DNA of 64,000 nucleotides from Diphasiastrum complanatum (Eukaryota; Streptophyta; Lycopodiopsida; Lycopodiales; Lycopodiaceae): NCBI GenBank assembly GCA_029204225.1, contig CM055097.1:39297106-39361105 (forward strand), read 5' to 3'. Below the pieces are notes generated by a model. It was not told the DNA's origin and did not search any database. It saw only the letters and a list, made by a program, of their open reading frames with translations. The first letter of the stretch is position 1. Every line of letters begins with the position of its first letter. Positions 10,901 through 23,203 of the stretch are shown here, piece by piece. Both the position numbers and the translations under genes were made by a program.

Positions 10901-12510
10901 AGAATCATTATCCTTTGACGCTTTATTGTTCTAGTTTGCATAATATAACTCCTTTCAAATCAGCAGAATTTCTAGTTCATTCAGCTGAGCATAATATCTT
11001 GTCCATCGTAACTTAGTGCCCCACGTGTCCTTGACATTCCTCACGAGTCATAAGAGTTTTGTTGTTCTTCTATTGATGTTGATTTTCATTCATGGATGAA
11101 AACCATATCATCGAAGGAAACGTCTGTGTAATAAGACATCTTTGACTCTTATGTGAGATTACTAGAGAGGTAGGATCTTAGTTCAACGACCATTCTTTTA
11201 AGCCTGATCTATCCATAAGGAATGCACACGGCTCCTTTTAGTAGCACAAAGCCATAGAACTGCTAGAGCTTCTAAAGTGGCCTTTGTCACCAGCTTTATC
11301 ACTTGCATGCTCGTACTCTGATTTCTTAGTCACTTAGAGGACACGACTCACTTTTTGTTTGTTCCACATTTAGAATTGTTTCTATGCTCTATTTTGGCCT
11401 AGCTAGGAATTGAATTTGTCTTCTTAATCCAGGCTTTGTTTCTTGATGAGATACGATTGTGACTTTTTATGATGGATATAATGTATCTTAATCTGGTTGC
11501 TTTTGAACTTTTGAATTTCGACTAAGTATATCTGAGACTTAAGTGAAGAATGTGAACAATTTCCAGATATGTCCAACTTTAAAAGTAGAAGCACCTATCT
11601 TCTATTTACTAGATTTTCTGACTTCAATCATCTAGGATCTTCTGTTGTCTTTGCCCAACTGCTTGCTGACTGGAAATACAAAACTGAATCTAAGGTTTCT
11701 GTATATACTGTGCATTATACATGAACATCGAATAGAATCAAGCCATCAGCTGGAGGTGTCTACTCAAAGTCAAGTTGTCAAGGCATGTTGAACTAAAGAT
11801 AAACTCCTACAGAATTAGCATCTGCTTATGTTACATAAGTGATGACCTTTTTTGGCACCACCCGAGTACATGAGTGTTAGCAGTTCTGTAGCAGAAATCT
11901 TGAGAACTGAGCAGAACTGGTAGATTGCAGTGTGGAACCTCACCTAGCCATCAATTGACCTTAAAAACGTAAGTTTCTGGTTTGATGCAGCCTTCAATGT
12001 TTTGTAGACTGCCTTGGGTCCTTGATGCAGATGCATTTTTTGCGCAAGAATTTTGGTCTCTTTATAGTGTCAAAGCACTTAGAAGGTTTCTAATACAAAA
12101 GTTTGTTCTGAGATGATGCAGCAAGTCTTGCAAGGTTTCCAAGTACCAAAAGCCACAGCTGGAGGCAGGTTTGCATGAGTCATCCTTGATGCCTTTCAAG
12201 TTTCAGCCACAAAGTGAATAATCTTTTGCAAGATTCTCATATTCATTTGTTGTCAAACATCATTGTCAAATCTTTTTTGCCTGTCAATGCAGAGAGTATG
12301 ACCAGTCCAAGGGCAAATTCTTAAGCAATAGCATTTCCACCTTTTTTCAAGCTGCTGAGTCTGTTGGGCCAAATTCTTCGTAATCAATATCCCAACAACC
12401 ATTGCACCTAAGCACACAAATGAAAGCTTGCTTATCTGCTTACTTACAATCACATGTGTATGGATGAATATGCAGCCACCTAGGGGTGCATTGTGGTCAG
12501 ACACTCATGC
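7907..12510. other. Unassigned AT-rich intergenic region
   Basis: No recognisable gene, LTR pair or conserved domain was found on either strand. Short open frames exist, the most coding-like being 8619-8831 (+, 70 codons: GCRVEEGPCQLVLVDWG) in a locally G-rich patch, and 9670-9912 (-, 80 codons). Neither matches a family I know, and both have the length expected by chance. The stretch probably consists of old, decayed repeats. Confidence 0.5.
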
Positions 12511-13100
12511 TCAATCTAAACCTGCGAGACAGCTAGAAGCACAATAATTTTCCGAATATTCTGTGTCCTCAATGAATCATCCTCAATGTCTCTATCCCGC
12601 AAAACCTAACAGCTCTAAGTTTTGGAAGTCTCATTCAGCAATTGATTGCAATAAGTTTGTCAGCAAACCATCAGCAAGCTAGAAGCACCACAATGTTCAG
12701 GTCAAATACAATCCTAGTTCAGCCGAGCCAACCAGGGACACCATAGCTCATGAGACGAGGTCAAATACATATTCACTATAAGATTGGTTCTCCATCAATC
12801 TAAACGTGTGAGACAGCAGGAAGCACAACAATTTTCCAAATTCTCTCTCCTCAATGCCTGTGCATCATCCCTTAAATCCTAACAACTCTAATTTTGGAAG
12901 CTTCAGCAATTGATTGTCAATCAGCTCAAAACAATAAGTTGGCCAGCAAATCATCAGCAAGCTAGAAGCACACAATGTTCAGGTTAAATACAGTCATAGT
13001 GACATTCCTTCAATCAGACTGGTCAGTCAGCAGAGCCAATCAGGGACACCATAGTGTTATGAGGCCAAGTACATATTCACTATAAGAGTGGTTCTCCATC
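12511..13100. repeat. Two-copy tandem repeat of about 284 bp
   Basis: Unit 1 (12511-12794) and unit 2 (12795 to about 13100) both begin TCAATCTAAAC and share a series of phrases, including CAATTTTCC, TCAGCAATTGATTG, CAAGCTAGAAGCAC, CAGGGACACCATAG and ACATATTCACTATAAGA. They differ by small indels and many substitutions, so the duplication is old. The end of unit 2 carries a further 23-bp doublet (GATTGGTTCTCCATCACCAT, near 13085 and 13108). No coding sequence is visible. Confidence 0.8.
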
Positions 13101-13660
13101 ACCATGGAAAGATTGGTTCTCCATCACCATGGAATGCGTCAAGTACATTAGTTGATATATAAAAGACTTTCACTTTTAGCTCAACAAAGAAGCATTTGTT
13201 CATATTGATTGACTTTGCTATAAATTACTTTCATCTGTCTTGAATGAGTGCTGTAATATATCATTATTTCGTATGCAGAGCATCTGGTCATTGATTTTTT
13301 TGTTCTTGTGGGCAATTCCTCTTAATACGAATATCGGAGCCTCACTATGACTGCAGTTTACATGTTCAGTAGTTCTTCTCAAAATCATAATAAATATGGC
13401 TTTGGGCTATTTATCTCATTAGAAGGACCTTTCTGATAATGTTGAGGTGCAAAAACAGAGACTGTTGAAATAGCTACAACAGCACTGGCTGGGCAAGTTT
13501 ATGCATTTGTACTCATGTTCCACATGCTAGAATTAATCACTTTTGTGTCTTGAATGGGCATCTACAAATAAGGTTAAAATATGCCATACAAAACTCTTTG
13601 TTCCTTCATCTGAACCTTCAATCCTGCCAAACCATATCCAAGGTTTTCCAACTAACTACT

Positions 13661-14306
13661 TGTTGTGGGGCTATTTCGTACCCTATCTTCAACCCAAGAT
13701 CCAAGCACACAAGCATCAAGGAGACGAGGTTAGATGTCACGCAAGGTTCAATCCCATGAAAGCAATAGCATAGATCAAATTCAGCATGCATGGAAGATCC
13801 ATAATTAACACTAAGATCCATTAACACTACAATCCACAATAATAGAAACTTACCCTTCTCTCTTTCTCACAAAAAGCATAAGAATAAGCAAATCCAACAA
13901 CATTCAAATCCAATAATTAGCAATCACCAAGAAAAGCATGAGAGATGGAGGAAAAGAGATAAAGAGCAAGGACATTTTACATCCACTTCATAAGAGGACC
14001 AATCTGCTTGTATTGAAATGGAAATGAAACATGTTTTACAAACTCGAGTTTGCTCCTATTTATAGTAGCCAATTCTAACCTGAGTTTCAAAAAATGGAGG
14101 GAATTCAATTAAAAAATTGGAGGGAACCAATTTGAATTTGAATTTTAAACCAGTTTTGGTAGGAGCCTCACTTTATTCACTAACTTAACATTTAGGCCCT
14201 GTGACATTAAAAGTTTTGCAAAAAGGCCTACAGTCCTTTTATTGATTTCGTAATTAATTAAATAACTATGTGATCATCGGATTGGACTTACACACGCAGG
14301 GTGCCA
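13661..14306 (-). repeat. 3' LTR of Ty3 copy A1
   Basis: The left end TGTTGTGGGGCTATTTC matches the 5' LTR edge at 24893, and the right end is CAGGGTGCCA, giving TG...CA ends and 646 bp. It is followed by the complement of a purine tract (CCCTCTCCCTCC at 14311-14322). Segments 13661-13840 and 14036-14148 align well with 24893-25181. The intervening 190 bp and the terminal 155 bp are missing from the 5' copy. Confidence 0.75.
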
Positions 14307-14456
14307 AATCCCTCTCCCTCCAACAGTATTTCCCACGTCTCGTACCTTGATGAGATGGTACTGAACCTTTTTTATAAAAGCCAAACGCTCGATGTTGAAA
14401 TCTTTCTTGTGCAGTAGAAAGCACTTATTTGCGCCTGAAAGCCATTTGGACGTTGT

Positions 14457-16036
14457 CTAGGCTATGAATCTTGATTCCCATGATCCGTCCAACATCGTAA
14501 CTCGATAGTACAGTCTTGCTAGTGTTAGCTGATCTTGCCTGGAAGTAGATGGATCTTCTTCGGTGGCTTGGGCATCTTCTTGTACTACGTCTTTTTGAGT
14601 ATCGACATCTCCTCCTTGATCCATGCCTGTATTCAATCCTCCTCCTTGATCTTGTTGCTGAGGCAAAAACTGTGACATAATTGGAACTAGAATTTGGAGA
14701 TTTGAATCCAAGACTTCGGCCGCCTTTTCATAATCTTTGATAATTGCCTTGGCCTTAGTCAGCTCAGTTGATGTCGTATGTTTTAACTTATCAAATCTTT
14801 CTTGAAACCCTACCAATAAAGTTCGGTAGGTTTCAATCTTTCTGAACAGGTTATTGATCTCCTCCTATGAGACTGGACGATCAGGTACTTTTGTTTGGAG
14901 GTAAGTATTTCGTTCAAGAGTGGTCGCATCCAATTCACCTTAAAGACGCTCTTGTTCAAGCGCAGCCATATCCAATTGCCCTTAAAACAACAACACCTAT
15001 TGTTTGGCATCTTGGACGGCTTTGTCCACTTGATCTTGCGATGTCGTCAATGTAATCTGGAGAATCACCACATAGCCTTCTAGAGCTTCGGCTGATTGTT
15101 GGGCTTTTTTCATTTCTGACTTGGACTTTGCCTCACGCTGTTTGGCAATTTGAAGCTCACGATTTACCTGACCTTTTGGTTGATCAAAGTATTCTCCGAG
15201 CCCAAATTTGTTATGCGCTGTTCCATTTTTTTTTCTTATCCAGTATAGACTGGATCACGCGCGCAAGGTTAGAAACTAAACCAAGTGCATCACCAGAATC
15301 CACCGGTGTTGAATGTGTGGCAGCAGCAGCAGGAACAGGAAATGCCGGTGCGGTGCCTATTTGGTGTGAGGTCGTGTCAATGGCTTTTCTTCCTCGAAGA
15401 TGTCTTCTTCTTCATATCCTTCAGGCATTGTGGCGTTGAACTGCTTTGGTGATTTGACCGCATGGACGACCTTGATGGTATTTGGTGTTTGATCTGCCTG
15501 ATATGAAAAGATGGATAAAAAACATTAGCAGCGTCATGGAAATGATTGAATCCTTTTCCAGGGGGTTGTGAATCAAAGGGTCAAATTTGTAGTTTGACTC
15601 AACAATGCGGTGCATGATTTGTGAGGAAATGCGCTCCTTCCTGAGGTTGCCAACCATCAGGAAGTTATTCAGAAGTGGATGATGAGATCTCAGATGGACT
15701 CTAGGAGATAGCCATCATTGGTCCAGTATAACTCAATGGTTGTGTCAATGAAAATTTAATGACATTCTTGGCATGTTTATGTTTGGGGGAGGACCTGGAT
15801 AGCCCCTGGTATTTGATATAAAATTTAGATTTTTCCTCGGCCCAGGTGCTAAAGGCAAAAGTGATTAAATCCATATTTATGCGCTCGTGGATCCCCATTG
15901 CGGTGAGTAGAGGCTCAGCAAGGTTCATACATTGAGCCACCATGCTTGTGCTAGGAAGTATCATGATGTCCGTCTTGGTCGGAACATCACGATGAATGAC
16001 ATACTTAGGAGACTGAGACGTATTGGTAGAAGACAT
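14457..16036 (-). pseudogene. Extra ORF downstream of pol in Ty3 family A, decayed
   Basis: Between the end of pol and the 3' LTR the minus strand carries a coding region in several frames. It begins with ATG at 16036 (MSSTNTSQSPKYVIHRDVP) and continues through a globular-looking segment (about 110 codons, WAEEKSKFYIKYQG). A frameshift then leads into 15657-15421, and a Gln/Lys/Glu-rich coiled-coil part runs from about 15190 to 14690 (RELQIAKQREAKSKSEMKKA and similar heptads). It ends with an acidic tail at 14457. At least two frameshifts and several stops break it. Plant Athila/Tat elements often carry an additional ORF at this position; I do not recognise this one and give it no function. 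Confidence 0.6.
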
Positions 16037-16299
16037 GATGAGAGTAGTGAGAAACTGAGAATAGGAACGCAAAAGTGTATCAGAAGGCTAGAAAGAAGTT
16101 TCGAAAAGTTCTGGTCGCTGGAAAATTCGGCAAGAGCTTCGCTAGCACAAGTGAGAAATGAAATCAAATTCAGCTCTTTCATAGGTGAATTTGGAGGGTC
16201 CATTAGACAAAGTACTAGTCTGGCTATTCAGTTTTGGACAAAAAATTGTAGGCATTGTCAGTACTGTGAAAATAGTTTTGAAGGTTTCTGAAAGATTGA

Positions 16300-16625
16300 A
16301 TTGAGCCGGCGAAGGTTCTGAAGATCTGGTGAAGGTTGAACATTCGCCTAAGGACATCTTTCTCATAGGTACTGTAGATAAGAAAAATTTTCAGGATCTA
16401 ACCCTATGTCCAACCTAATTTTGGCATTCTAAATCCATCTGGCAGGTCAGCGAAGGTTAATAATGATGGCAACATGCTCGGCGAAGGTTCTGAAAATGGC
16501 AAAGTGCTGAACATTTGCCTAACTTCAAAAATGCAATAAATTTGTTAGAGAACCTTCGCCCAACTCAGTATAGATAAATCTGAGGTGGATGTGTGATTTG
16601 GCAACTCGACGAAGGTTTTCCAAAC
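16300..16625. repeat. Cluster of GCGAAGGTT motifs, 3' side of family A
   Basis: The 9-mer GCGAAGGTT or a one-base variant occurs near 16305, 16329, 16449, 16479 and 16609, with the reverse orientation (AACCTTCGCC) near 16552. The same motif, often as AAC-TTCGTCGAAC pairs, recurs in the 5' leaders of A1 (24470-24720) and A2 (33765-34200). It is therefore a family-wide element present on both sides of the coding region. Opposite-orientation copies could pair into stems. Confidence 0.65.
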
Positions 16626-16888
16626 TGTATGTACAAAAACTGACTCAATAAGTAGTTTTTTAAGACATTTTTCCATAAGAAGGTGATTTTTGAAAATACT
16701 TTCTTTCAACTTTTTTCTGATCTGATGAGTTTTTTTTACTTTTGCTCATCATTTTGTTTCCTTGGTTTTTTTTTTTAACTTGTCTTTTTAAAAAAATATA
16801 TATATATCAATCAAGTAGTGAAGAACAAAAAAGTGTAAAACAACCAAAGTAAAATTGACAAGGTGATGGATCAAGCTGGTTGAACTGG

Positions 16889-17859
16889 CTACCAAAACTT
16901 GCGTAGTCGACTGCCATTCACTGGAGTATATAATCGTTTTCCATCCAAATGTTCTAAAATAACCGCTCCATAGTTCAATCTCTCTTTGACCTTGTACAGT
17001 TCTTCACCCGTAAATTTCAATTTGCTTTTGATCAGTTTCATCTTGTACATCGGTGCTAGATCTCCTTTTTTCAGTTTTTTTTGTTATGTAATCGGCCATC
17101 GTATCATGCCTTTCGGCGGGCTTTCTCTGCTGCTAATGCATGAACTGCCATCAATCTGGTCTCACAAAGTTTTTGTAAAGCCTCATGACGCATTTGTAAG
17201 GATTTCGTTTCATCCAACCATTTCGTTGCCGCTATGCGTAAGGATCTTCGTTTAGGTTTCTTGACAGGAATCGATCTTGGAGGTGATGACTTTCTAGAAG
17301 ATGTGCTATTCTCTAAAGGTGACAACTTCCTTGATGGTGTTTTCTTGCGAGAACATTTACTTGAATAATCATCTTTGATCTTCTCTTTTACTTTATCCAA
17401 TAAAGGTGGTACATTCTTAGAATCAATTTTTCGAGATGGTTGCTCCCATTTCAGGACCGTATTATAGTGTTGCTTAGCTTGCTTCTTCGTCAATGGTTTT
17501 GCAACTTTTCCTTCCTTCAATACAACTGCTTTTGACAATTTTATTGTTGGTTCTTCAGGAATATCTTGAACTCCAAATCTCGTAGGATCCATGTGATTGA
17601 GAATCTGCTCATTTGTAAGCTCTACATCTTCATCGTAAGTCAAGGCATGACTAATTTGAATTAGTTCATCTTCGATCGAGATCTAGGATTGGTTCAGTTG
17701 ATATCCATGCAACATTCATTATATTCAATGAAAAAGTGATGTGCATATCCAAAGTTCGATCAGTAGAGGAATCTCGCTCAATTCAGATTGATTATCTCAA
17801 TGACACATAGGAATCTCTAACCGAGGTGACCTTCTAACAATCACTGGTGGAACGTCCAT
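16889..17859 (-). pseudogene. Deleted gag-pol of Ty3 copy A1: gag start, linker, integrase C-terminus
   Basis: A gag start at 17859 (MDVPPVIVRRSPRLE) matches the A2 gag start but breaks after about 20 codons. From 17643 an open frame of 179 codons gives the gag-pol linker (KQHYNTVLKWEQPSRKIDS, shared with A2). It then passes without a frame change into a typical Ty3 integrase tail, LDETKSLQMRHEALQKLCETR (17200-17120). After a stop and a frame change the tail continues as KFTGEELYKVKE and NGSRLRKFW, ending at TAG 16889-16891. A precise deletion has removed protease, RT, RNase H and the integrase core, joining linker to tail in frame near 17230. The ORF is not a host gene. Confidence 0.75.
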
Positions 17860-18062
17860 TGTGAATCAATTCAATCAAACAATGAGATTGGCTCTAGATT
17901 TTTCAATCAAATCCTATCTTAGATCAGATCTGTAAAACTTATATCACTTGACAATAATCAGATTTTTGATTTCTTGGAAAAAGATCTTTGATCAAGCGAT
18001 CAACACTTCTAAATAGAGATTTTTTTTTTCAGAATTAATATCAGAATATAACGGAATGACTA

Positions 18063-18527
18063 AGTTATGATCAAAATCTCAGGTGTTGAATCAATGAAGC
18101 ATAAAAGACAACAATAGACTAAAGCCCTACAAGCAATAGACAAGACAATAGGTTCTCCCACGAAGAGCCCAAGCAATACCAATCAATAATCTGAAAAATG
18201 AGTGTACAAATGCCCCTCTAAATACTCTACCAATGAACCCTAAAATAGGAATTCAAAAGTAAAGAGAGGCAAAATGTGGAGGAAAAATAGTGCGCCTTCC
18301 TACGGGCCCCCACTCCACATATAACCATATAATAAGGGCCCAAGGCTAGTCAATGTCATAAAAAAGGACCCAGTGCGGGTCATAAGCATATAAAAAGGCT
18401 CTGGGGCCTGTACATGACTAATATAAAATGCGTAACCAGAAATATACATAACCAACAGTAAATGTAAAGAGGCCTGCGGAATATATGCAGAGTAGCCCAG
18501 TAGGCCTGTATCCTGTAGTCCGTAACT
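18063..18527 (-). repeat. 3' LTR of element B
   Basis: 465 bp, starting AGTTATGATC and ending GTCCGTAACT on the plus strand, with AGTTA/TAACT inverted ends rather than the usual TG/CA. It matches 23952-24416 base for base except about 13 substitutions and no length change. Confidence 0.93.
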
Positions 18528-18603
18528 CTCCCTGGCTATAAAGAACATTGCCCCCAATGTAGGCAAAATAAGATAAGAACCAGTGCCAGAGAAAAATACT
18601 GCA

Positions 18604-21600
18604 TCAAGATATCCCATCTGAGAAAGGAACATCAAGAGAAGCCGGAGCATCCCGAGAAGCAATGGTAGCTACAAGTGATCGAGCCTGATCAGCCAGGATA
18701 GGGGTATGATAAAAAACATCAATGGGCTCCCAAATAGCCTCCTCAATAGGACGACCATCCCACTAGACCAAAAACTGAACTTGTCGATGGCGACGACTAT
18801 GCAATAAGCGCCCCTGTAAAATAGCAGCTGGCAGGAATGGAAAAAGCTCTGGATCTGTAGGAAATGAGGAATCTCGAGGAGCATCATCCTCAATAGCAGC
18901 ACGTAATAAACTGACATGAAATATATCACAAGCCCGAGTAGCAGCAGGTAACTCAAGACGATATGTAACTGGACTGAGGCGCTCAAGGATCTGAAAAGGC
19001 CCATAATAGCGTGGTGCAAGCTTCTCAGTAGAAGCAAGACCCTGTACAAAACGATGGCGAGCAAAGCGTAACCGGAGAAAAACAGTATCTCCCTCTGCAA
19101 ACTCAACATGGCGCCGATGACGATTAACAATGGTCCTATACCACTGCTGAATATGTTGTAAATGAGTAGCAGCTCTAGTAATAATCTCCCGAGCACTCGA
19201 AAGATAAGATGAAATACTAACAAGTGCATCATCTGGAGGAGCATGTATGCCGGGTAGAACTGGTGAGTATCCATGAGCAAGCAGGAAAGGAGAAACACTT
19301 GTGCTGGAACTAACAGAACTGTTATAACTATACTCAGCCAAACATAAATGTTGATTCCAATCACGACCAGAAGGAGAAACATAATGTCAAAAATAATCCT
19401 CCAATACCCTGTTAATAACCTCAAACTGACCATCCGCAGAAGAATGATAAGCATTGCCCAGAAGTATCCTAACATCCAAGATACACATAAGCTCTGTCCA
19501 AAAACCTGATGTAAACTTGGTATCCCGATCAGTAAGTATAGATCGTGGGAGACCATGTAAGCGGAAAATCTCAAAAATAAATATACGACCACACTGCTCT
19601 GTTGTAATAGTACGTCTGACTGGTATGAAATGAGCTTGTTTAGAAAACCTATCAACTACCACCAAACAAGAGTCATGACCACGCTGAGTACGGGGAAGAC
19701 CTAAAATGAAGTCCATAGATATATCAGTCCACTGGCGGGAAGGAATAGGACAACTTTGAAGGAGACCGCCAGGCTTTTCACGGGAATACTTGTTACGAAG
19801 GCAAAAATCACAAGTATGAATAAGGTGGGAAATCTCACGCTTCATGGAAGGCCAATAAAAATGTTCTTTCAAATGGAACAAGGACTTTTGAAAACCAAAA
19901 TGGCTACCAACATGAGAGGAATGGGCACAAAAAAGGAGCTGTGGACGTATGTCGAGAGTGCTGGGAATACATAACGAACCATAGTGAAACAAACAATGAT
20001 TAACAATGGAATAAACTTGGTGAGGATGAGAGGAAGGACGAGAGGCAGATGACATAACATCACGAAAGTCTGGATATGTGGTATAAGCTTGAGGAAGATC
20101 ATCATACCAAGAGTGGGAAGATGTAACAAGATTGTAAGTAAGAGCAGGTAAACGAGACAAAGCATCAGCAGCAGCGTTACTTTTACCAGGCTTATAATGA
20201 ATATCAAAATGAAAGGACTGTAAAAACTGAAGCCAATGGTACTAACAATGACTAAGATCCTTTTGTGTATACAAATAACGAAGTGACTCGTGATCAGTAA
20301 AAACATCAAACGGAACACGATACAGATAATGACGCCACTTCTTTAAAGCAAAAATGATAGCAAGCAACTCTTTCTCATGAGTGGAATAGCGCTGCTCATA
20401 CGAACGAAGACGACGAGATTCATATGCAATAACACACTGACGCTGACGTAACAAAGCACCTAATCCTGTGGAACTAGCATCAGTCTCAACAGCAAAACGT
20501 TGGGAAAAATCTGGAAGACATAAAACAGGGGCAATGGTAAGCTTAACCTTCAAAGTATTAAAAGCTGACTGACATGTGGGAGTCCAAGCAAATGAAGTTT
20601 CCTTTTTCAACAGAGCATGCAAAGGAGATGCAAGAGTGGCAAAATGAACAACTAGTTTACGAAGATGGATAGTAAGACCAAGAAACATACGAACATCATG
20701 AACATGAGCAGGCACATGCCATGAAAGAATAGAACGGACCTTACGAGGATCGAGACGAACAGTACCATTAGTAACAAAGAAGCCCAAAAACTCGATTTGT
20801 ATAACAACAAAAGAACATTTAGAACGTTTAGCATATAGATGATGAGTAACTAACAAAACAAAAACAGAACGAACGTGCTGAACATGAAGAGAGAGAGTGG
20901 TTCTATAAATGAGGATATCGTCAAAATAAACAATGACACACTTCCCAAGCAGAGGATGAAAGATGTTATTCATGACATTCTGAAAAGTGGGCGGGCCATT
21001 GGTAACACCAAAAGGAAGGACATGAAACTCATACAGACCAAAGTGGGTATGGAAAGTTGTCTTGTGCTCATCAGGAGGATGCACACGAATCTGGTGATAA
21101 CCGGAACGGAGGTCAAGTTTAGAAAAGATCTTGGCTTGGCCTAACTGGTCAAACAGGTCATCCATATGAGGGATAGGGTACTTATTACGGATAGTAAGTT
21201 TATTTAAAGCACGATAATCTATACATAGACGTTTAGTACCATCCTTCTTATCAACAAGTAAAACAGGAGCACCAAAAGGATTGTGGCTAGGAATAATAAG
21301 GCCTTGACGTAATAAATCAGACACCTGACGCTGGACTTTCTCGCGCTCAACAATAGACATACGAAAAGGAGGACGAGAAGGAGGTGATGCAGAGGAAACA
21401 AGGTCTATATGGTGGTTGACATCTCGTAAAGGTGGTAACTGAGTCGGTTTTATGAAAACATGCTCAAATTCACGCAACAGTTCAGAAAATACCTGTGGCA
21501 AAAGTGGTGCATCCACAATAGGCTGAACTGGCTGAACAGACAAAATAGCTGCACAGTGGGCCTTCATGAGGCTCTGTATGAACTGCTTCCCGGAAATAAG

Positions 21601-21831
21601 CTGATAGTCCTGTCGAGAATCAATATCGAAAAATATATGCTGAGTACCATCATGAGAGAATGTCAATGTCTGCTGCTGGAAGTCTACTGTAACCGCACCA
21701 AGGGATGCAAACCAATCAACACCGAGGATAAGATCGTACCGAGTAAGTGGAATAATATGAAAATCTGCCTGACCAAGGAAGTCTCCAATCCGATATGAAA
21801 GCTGTTGATATCGCCCATGATTGCCGACAGC
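18604..21831 (-). pseudogene. pol of element B: protease C-part, RT, RNase H, integrase, chromodomain
   Basis: One frame runs through the whole stretch, interrupted by TAG at about 20240, a stop at about 19387 and TAG at 18763. Before 21666 lies the end of the retropepsin (YDLILGVDWF). RT shows RLCIDYRALNK, KLDLRSGYHQIR and the active site YFDDILIY (20970-20900). RNase H has the VETDASSTGLGALL start. Integrase keeps its HHCC zinc region (H..H...CDFCLRNK, near 19810) and the core aspartates (TDISMDFILGLP; LTDRDTKF). The C-terminus has GPFQILERLSPVTYRLELP and a chromodomain-like WDGRPIEEAIWEP (about 18760-18700). That combination places it among chromoviruses. The element cannot make a full polyprotein. 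Confidence 0.9.
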
Positions 21832-22190
21832 CTGTCACTTCTACTGCCCTCTATTTCCATGATGCTGACACACCTGATGATAGTCCTGATTTTGCCATAT
21901 GCCTTTATATTCTTGATGATGACCCACCTGTTGATCAGTTTGCCACACCCACTGAGCCTGTTCTTGATCCCTCTTATCTAGCTGTATGCCATGCTCAGCT
22001 TGCTTATGCTACTTGGGCCGGTAAGCCGGTCCACACCATATTCGTCTTTGCGTACGTATCACTGGTCGTGAGTTTATTGCCCTTGTTGACAAGGGTAGCA
22101 CTCACTCGTTTCTCAGCAGTCATGTTACTACACGCAAATGTGCTATGCCAGTCACTACACCTCATCCCCTGCATGTTGAGGTTGCCAGCG
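21832..22190 (+). pseudogene. Protease-containing segment of element B, inverted
   Basis: While every other part of element B reads on the minus strand, this 360-bp block reads on the plus strand. It translates as an acidic linker (DADTPDDSPDFAICLYILDD) followed, after a frameshift, by FIALVDKGSTHSFLSSHV. That is the retropepsin active-site loop, with DKG in place of the usual D-S/T-G. On the minus strand the gag zinc-knuckle region ends near 22195 and the protease C-part begins at 21831, exactly where this block would fit if flipped. A local inversion is the simplest reading; breakpoints are accurate to perhaps 10 bp. Confidence 0.75.
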
Positions 22191-22194
22191 CACA

Positions 22195-23203
22195 CTCTTT
22201 TCCTAGCACGCAGATATTACAGTTGAAACATAAGCGCTTCTCACGAATCTCAGACATCTCAGGCTGTGAGTAGCGACGAACAAAAATAGGACGAGGAGAA
22301 AAAGAAGGACGTGGTGCAGAAGGAAGAGTGGACGAAGGTGAACTGACAGATGTGGGACTAGCAGAGGATGGAGAGAAAAAAATAGGACGTGTGAAAGGAC
22401 GCGAAGGACGAGAAATAGAGGAAGAGATGGGAGAGTACTTGTGCTGTAGTGCGGTAGCAAGGGAGATGGTGTGAGAAAGAGTGAGTGGAAAAAAAAGAAG
22501 AAACATCATACCTGAGTGCGTCTCGTAGACCAGCAACGTAGCAAGAGATGAGCTCCAATGTAGAAATATCTGGGAATAGATAGGAAAGCTCTGTAAACTG
22601 TGTCATATAAGCAGCCAAGTCACCAGTGTGAGATAAACTGCGAAAGATGTCACACTATCGAATAAGCCACTGAGGATCAATCATCGCTAGGCGGAGTGCT
22701 GTCATAAACTCTGTCCAACTAGCAAGGCCAGGGTGTGAAGCCGTCTGGCGAAACATGCGCCACCAAGTAGCAGCACGGCCCTCCAAATGTAGAGCGGCCA
22801 AATGTATCCGCTGAATGTCAGTCTTAGGAAACATAAGGAAGTAGGTCTCAAGCTTAAAATACCAATTCTTGAGTTCATTCCCATCAGATGACCCAGAATA
22901 CACAGTAAGCTGAACCTTATCCTTGAAGTCTCGTGGCAAAGGACCAGAAGATGAAGGAGTCTTGGGTGGTGGAAATGTACTATGTGGGAGAACAGGTGGA
23001 GATAGTGGAGAAACACTGGACTGTAATGATAGTGTAGCAATCTGGACAGAAAGAGCAGTGAACATCTCTCGTAACTCCTGGCGTAAATCAGTGCGTACAT
23101 CACTCATGGCTTCCCTAAGATGATCTCGGAATTCATGCCATACTTTGTCAAGGTAAGTGGAAGATGGTATGTGAGGCTCAGAAGATGTAGGGGAAGTATC
23201 CAT
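22195..23203 (-). pseudogene. gag of element B
   Basis: ATG at 23203 begins MDTSPTSSEPHIPSSTYLDK. The capsid region follows (FKDKVQLTVYSGSSDGNELKNWYFKLE, ALHLEGRAATWWRMF), as in Ty3 gag. A TAG at about 22655 interrupts, the same frame continues through ELSYLFPDISTLELISCYVAGLRDALR, and a frameshift near 22495 leads to SLATALQHKYSP. A zinc-knuckle remnant with CFNCNICVLGKECA closes the gene near 22245-22200; its third ligand is not in the normal spacing. It is non-functional as it stands. Confidence 0.85.

Noticed and set aside
18669-19655. 328-codon minus-strand ORF of very hydrophobic composition
   Set aside because: It overlaps element B integrase and chromodomain in another frame; the real domains are in the frame described for pol.
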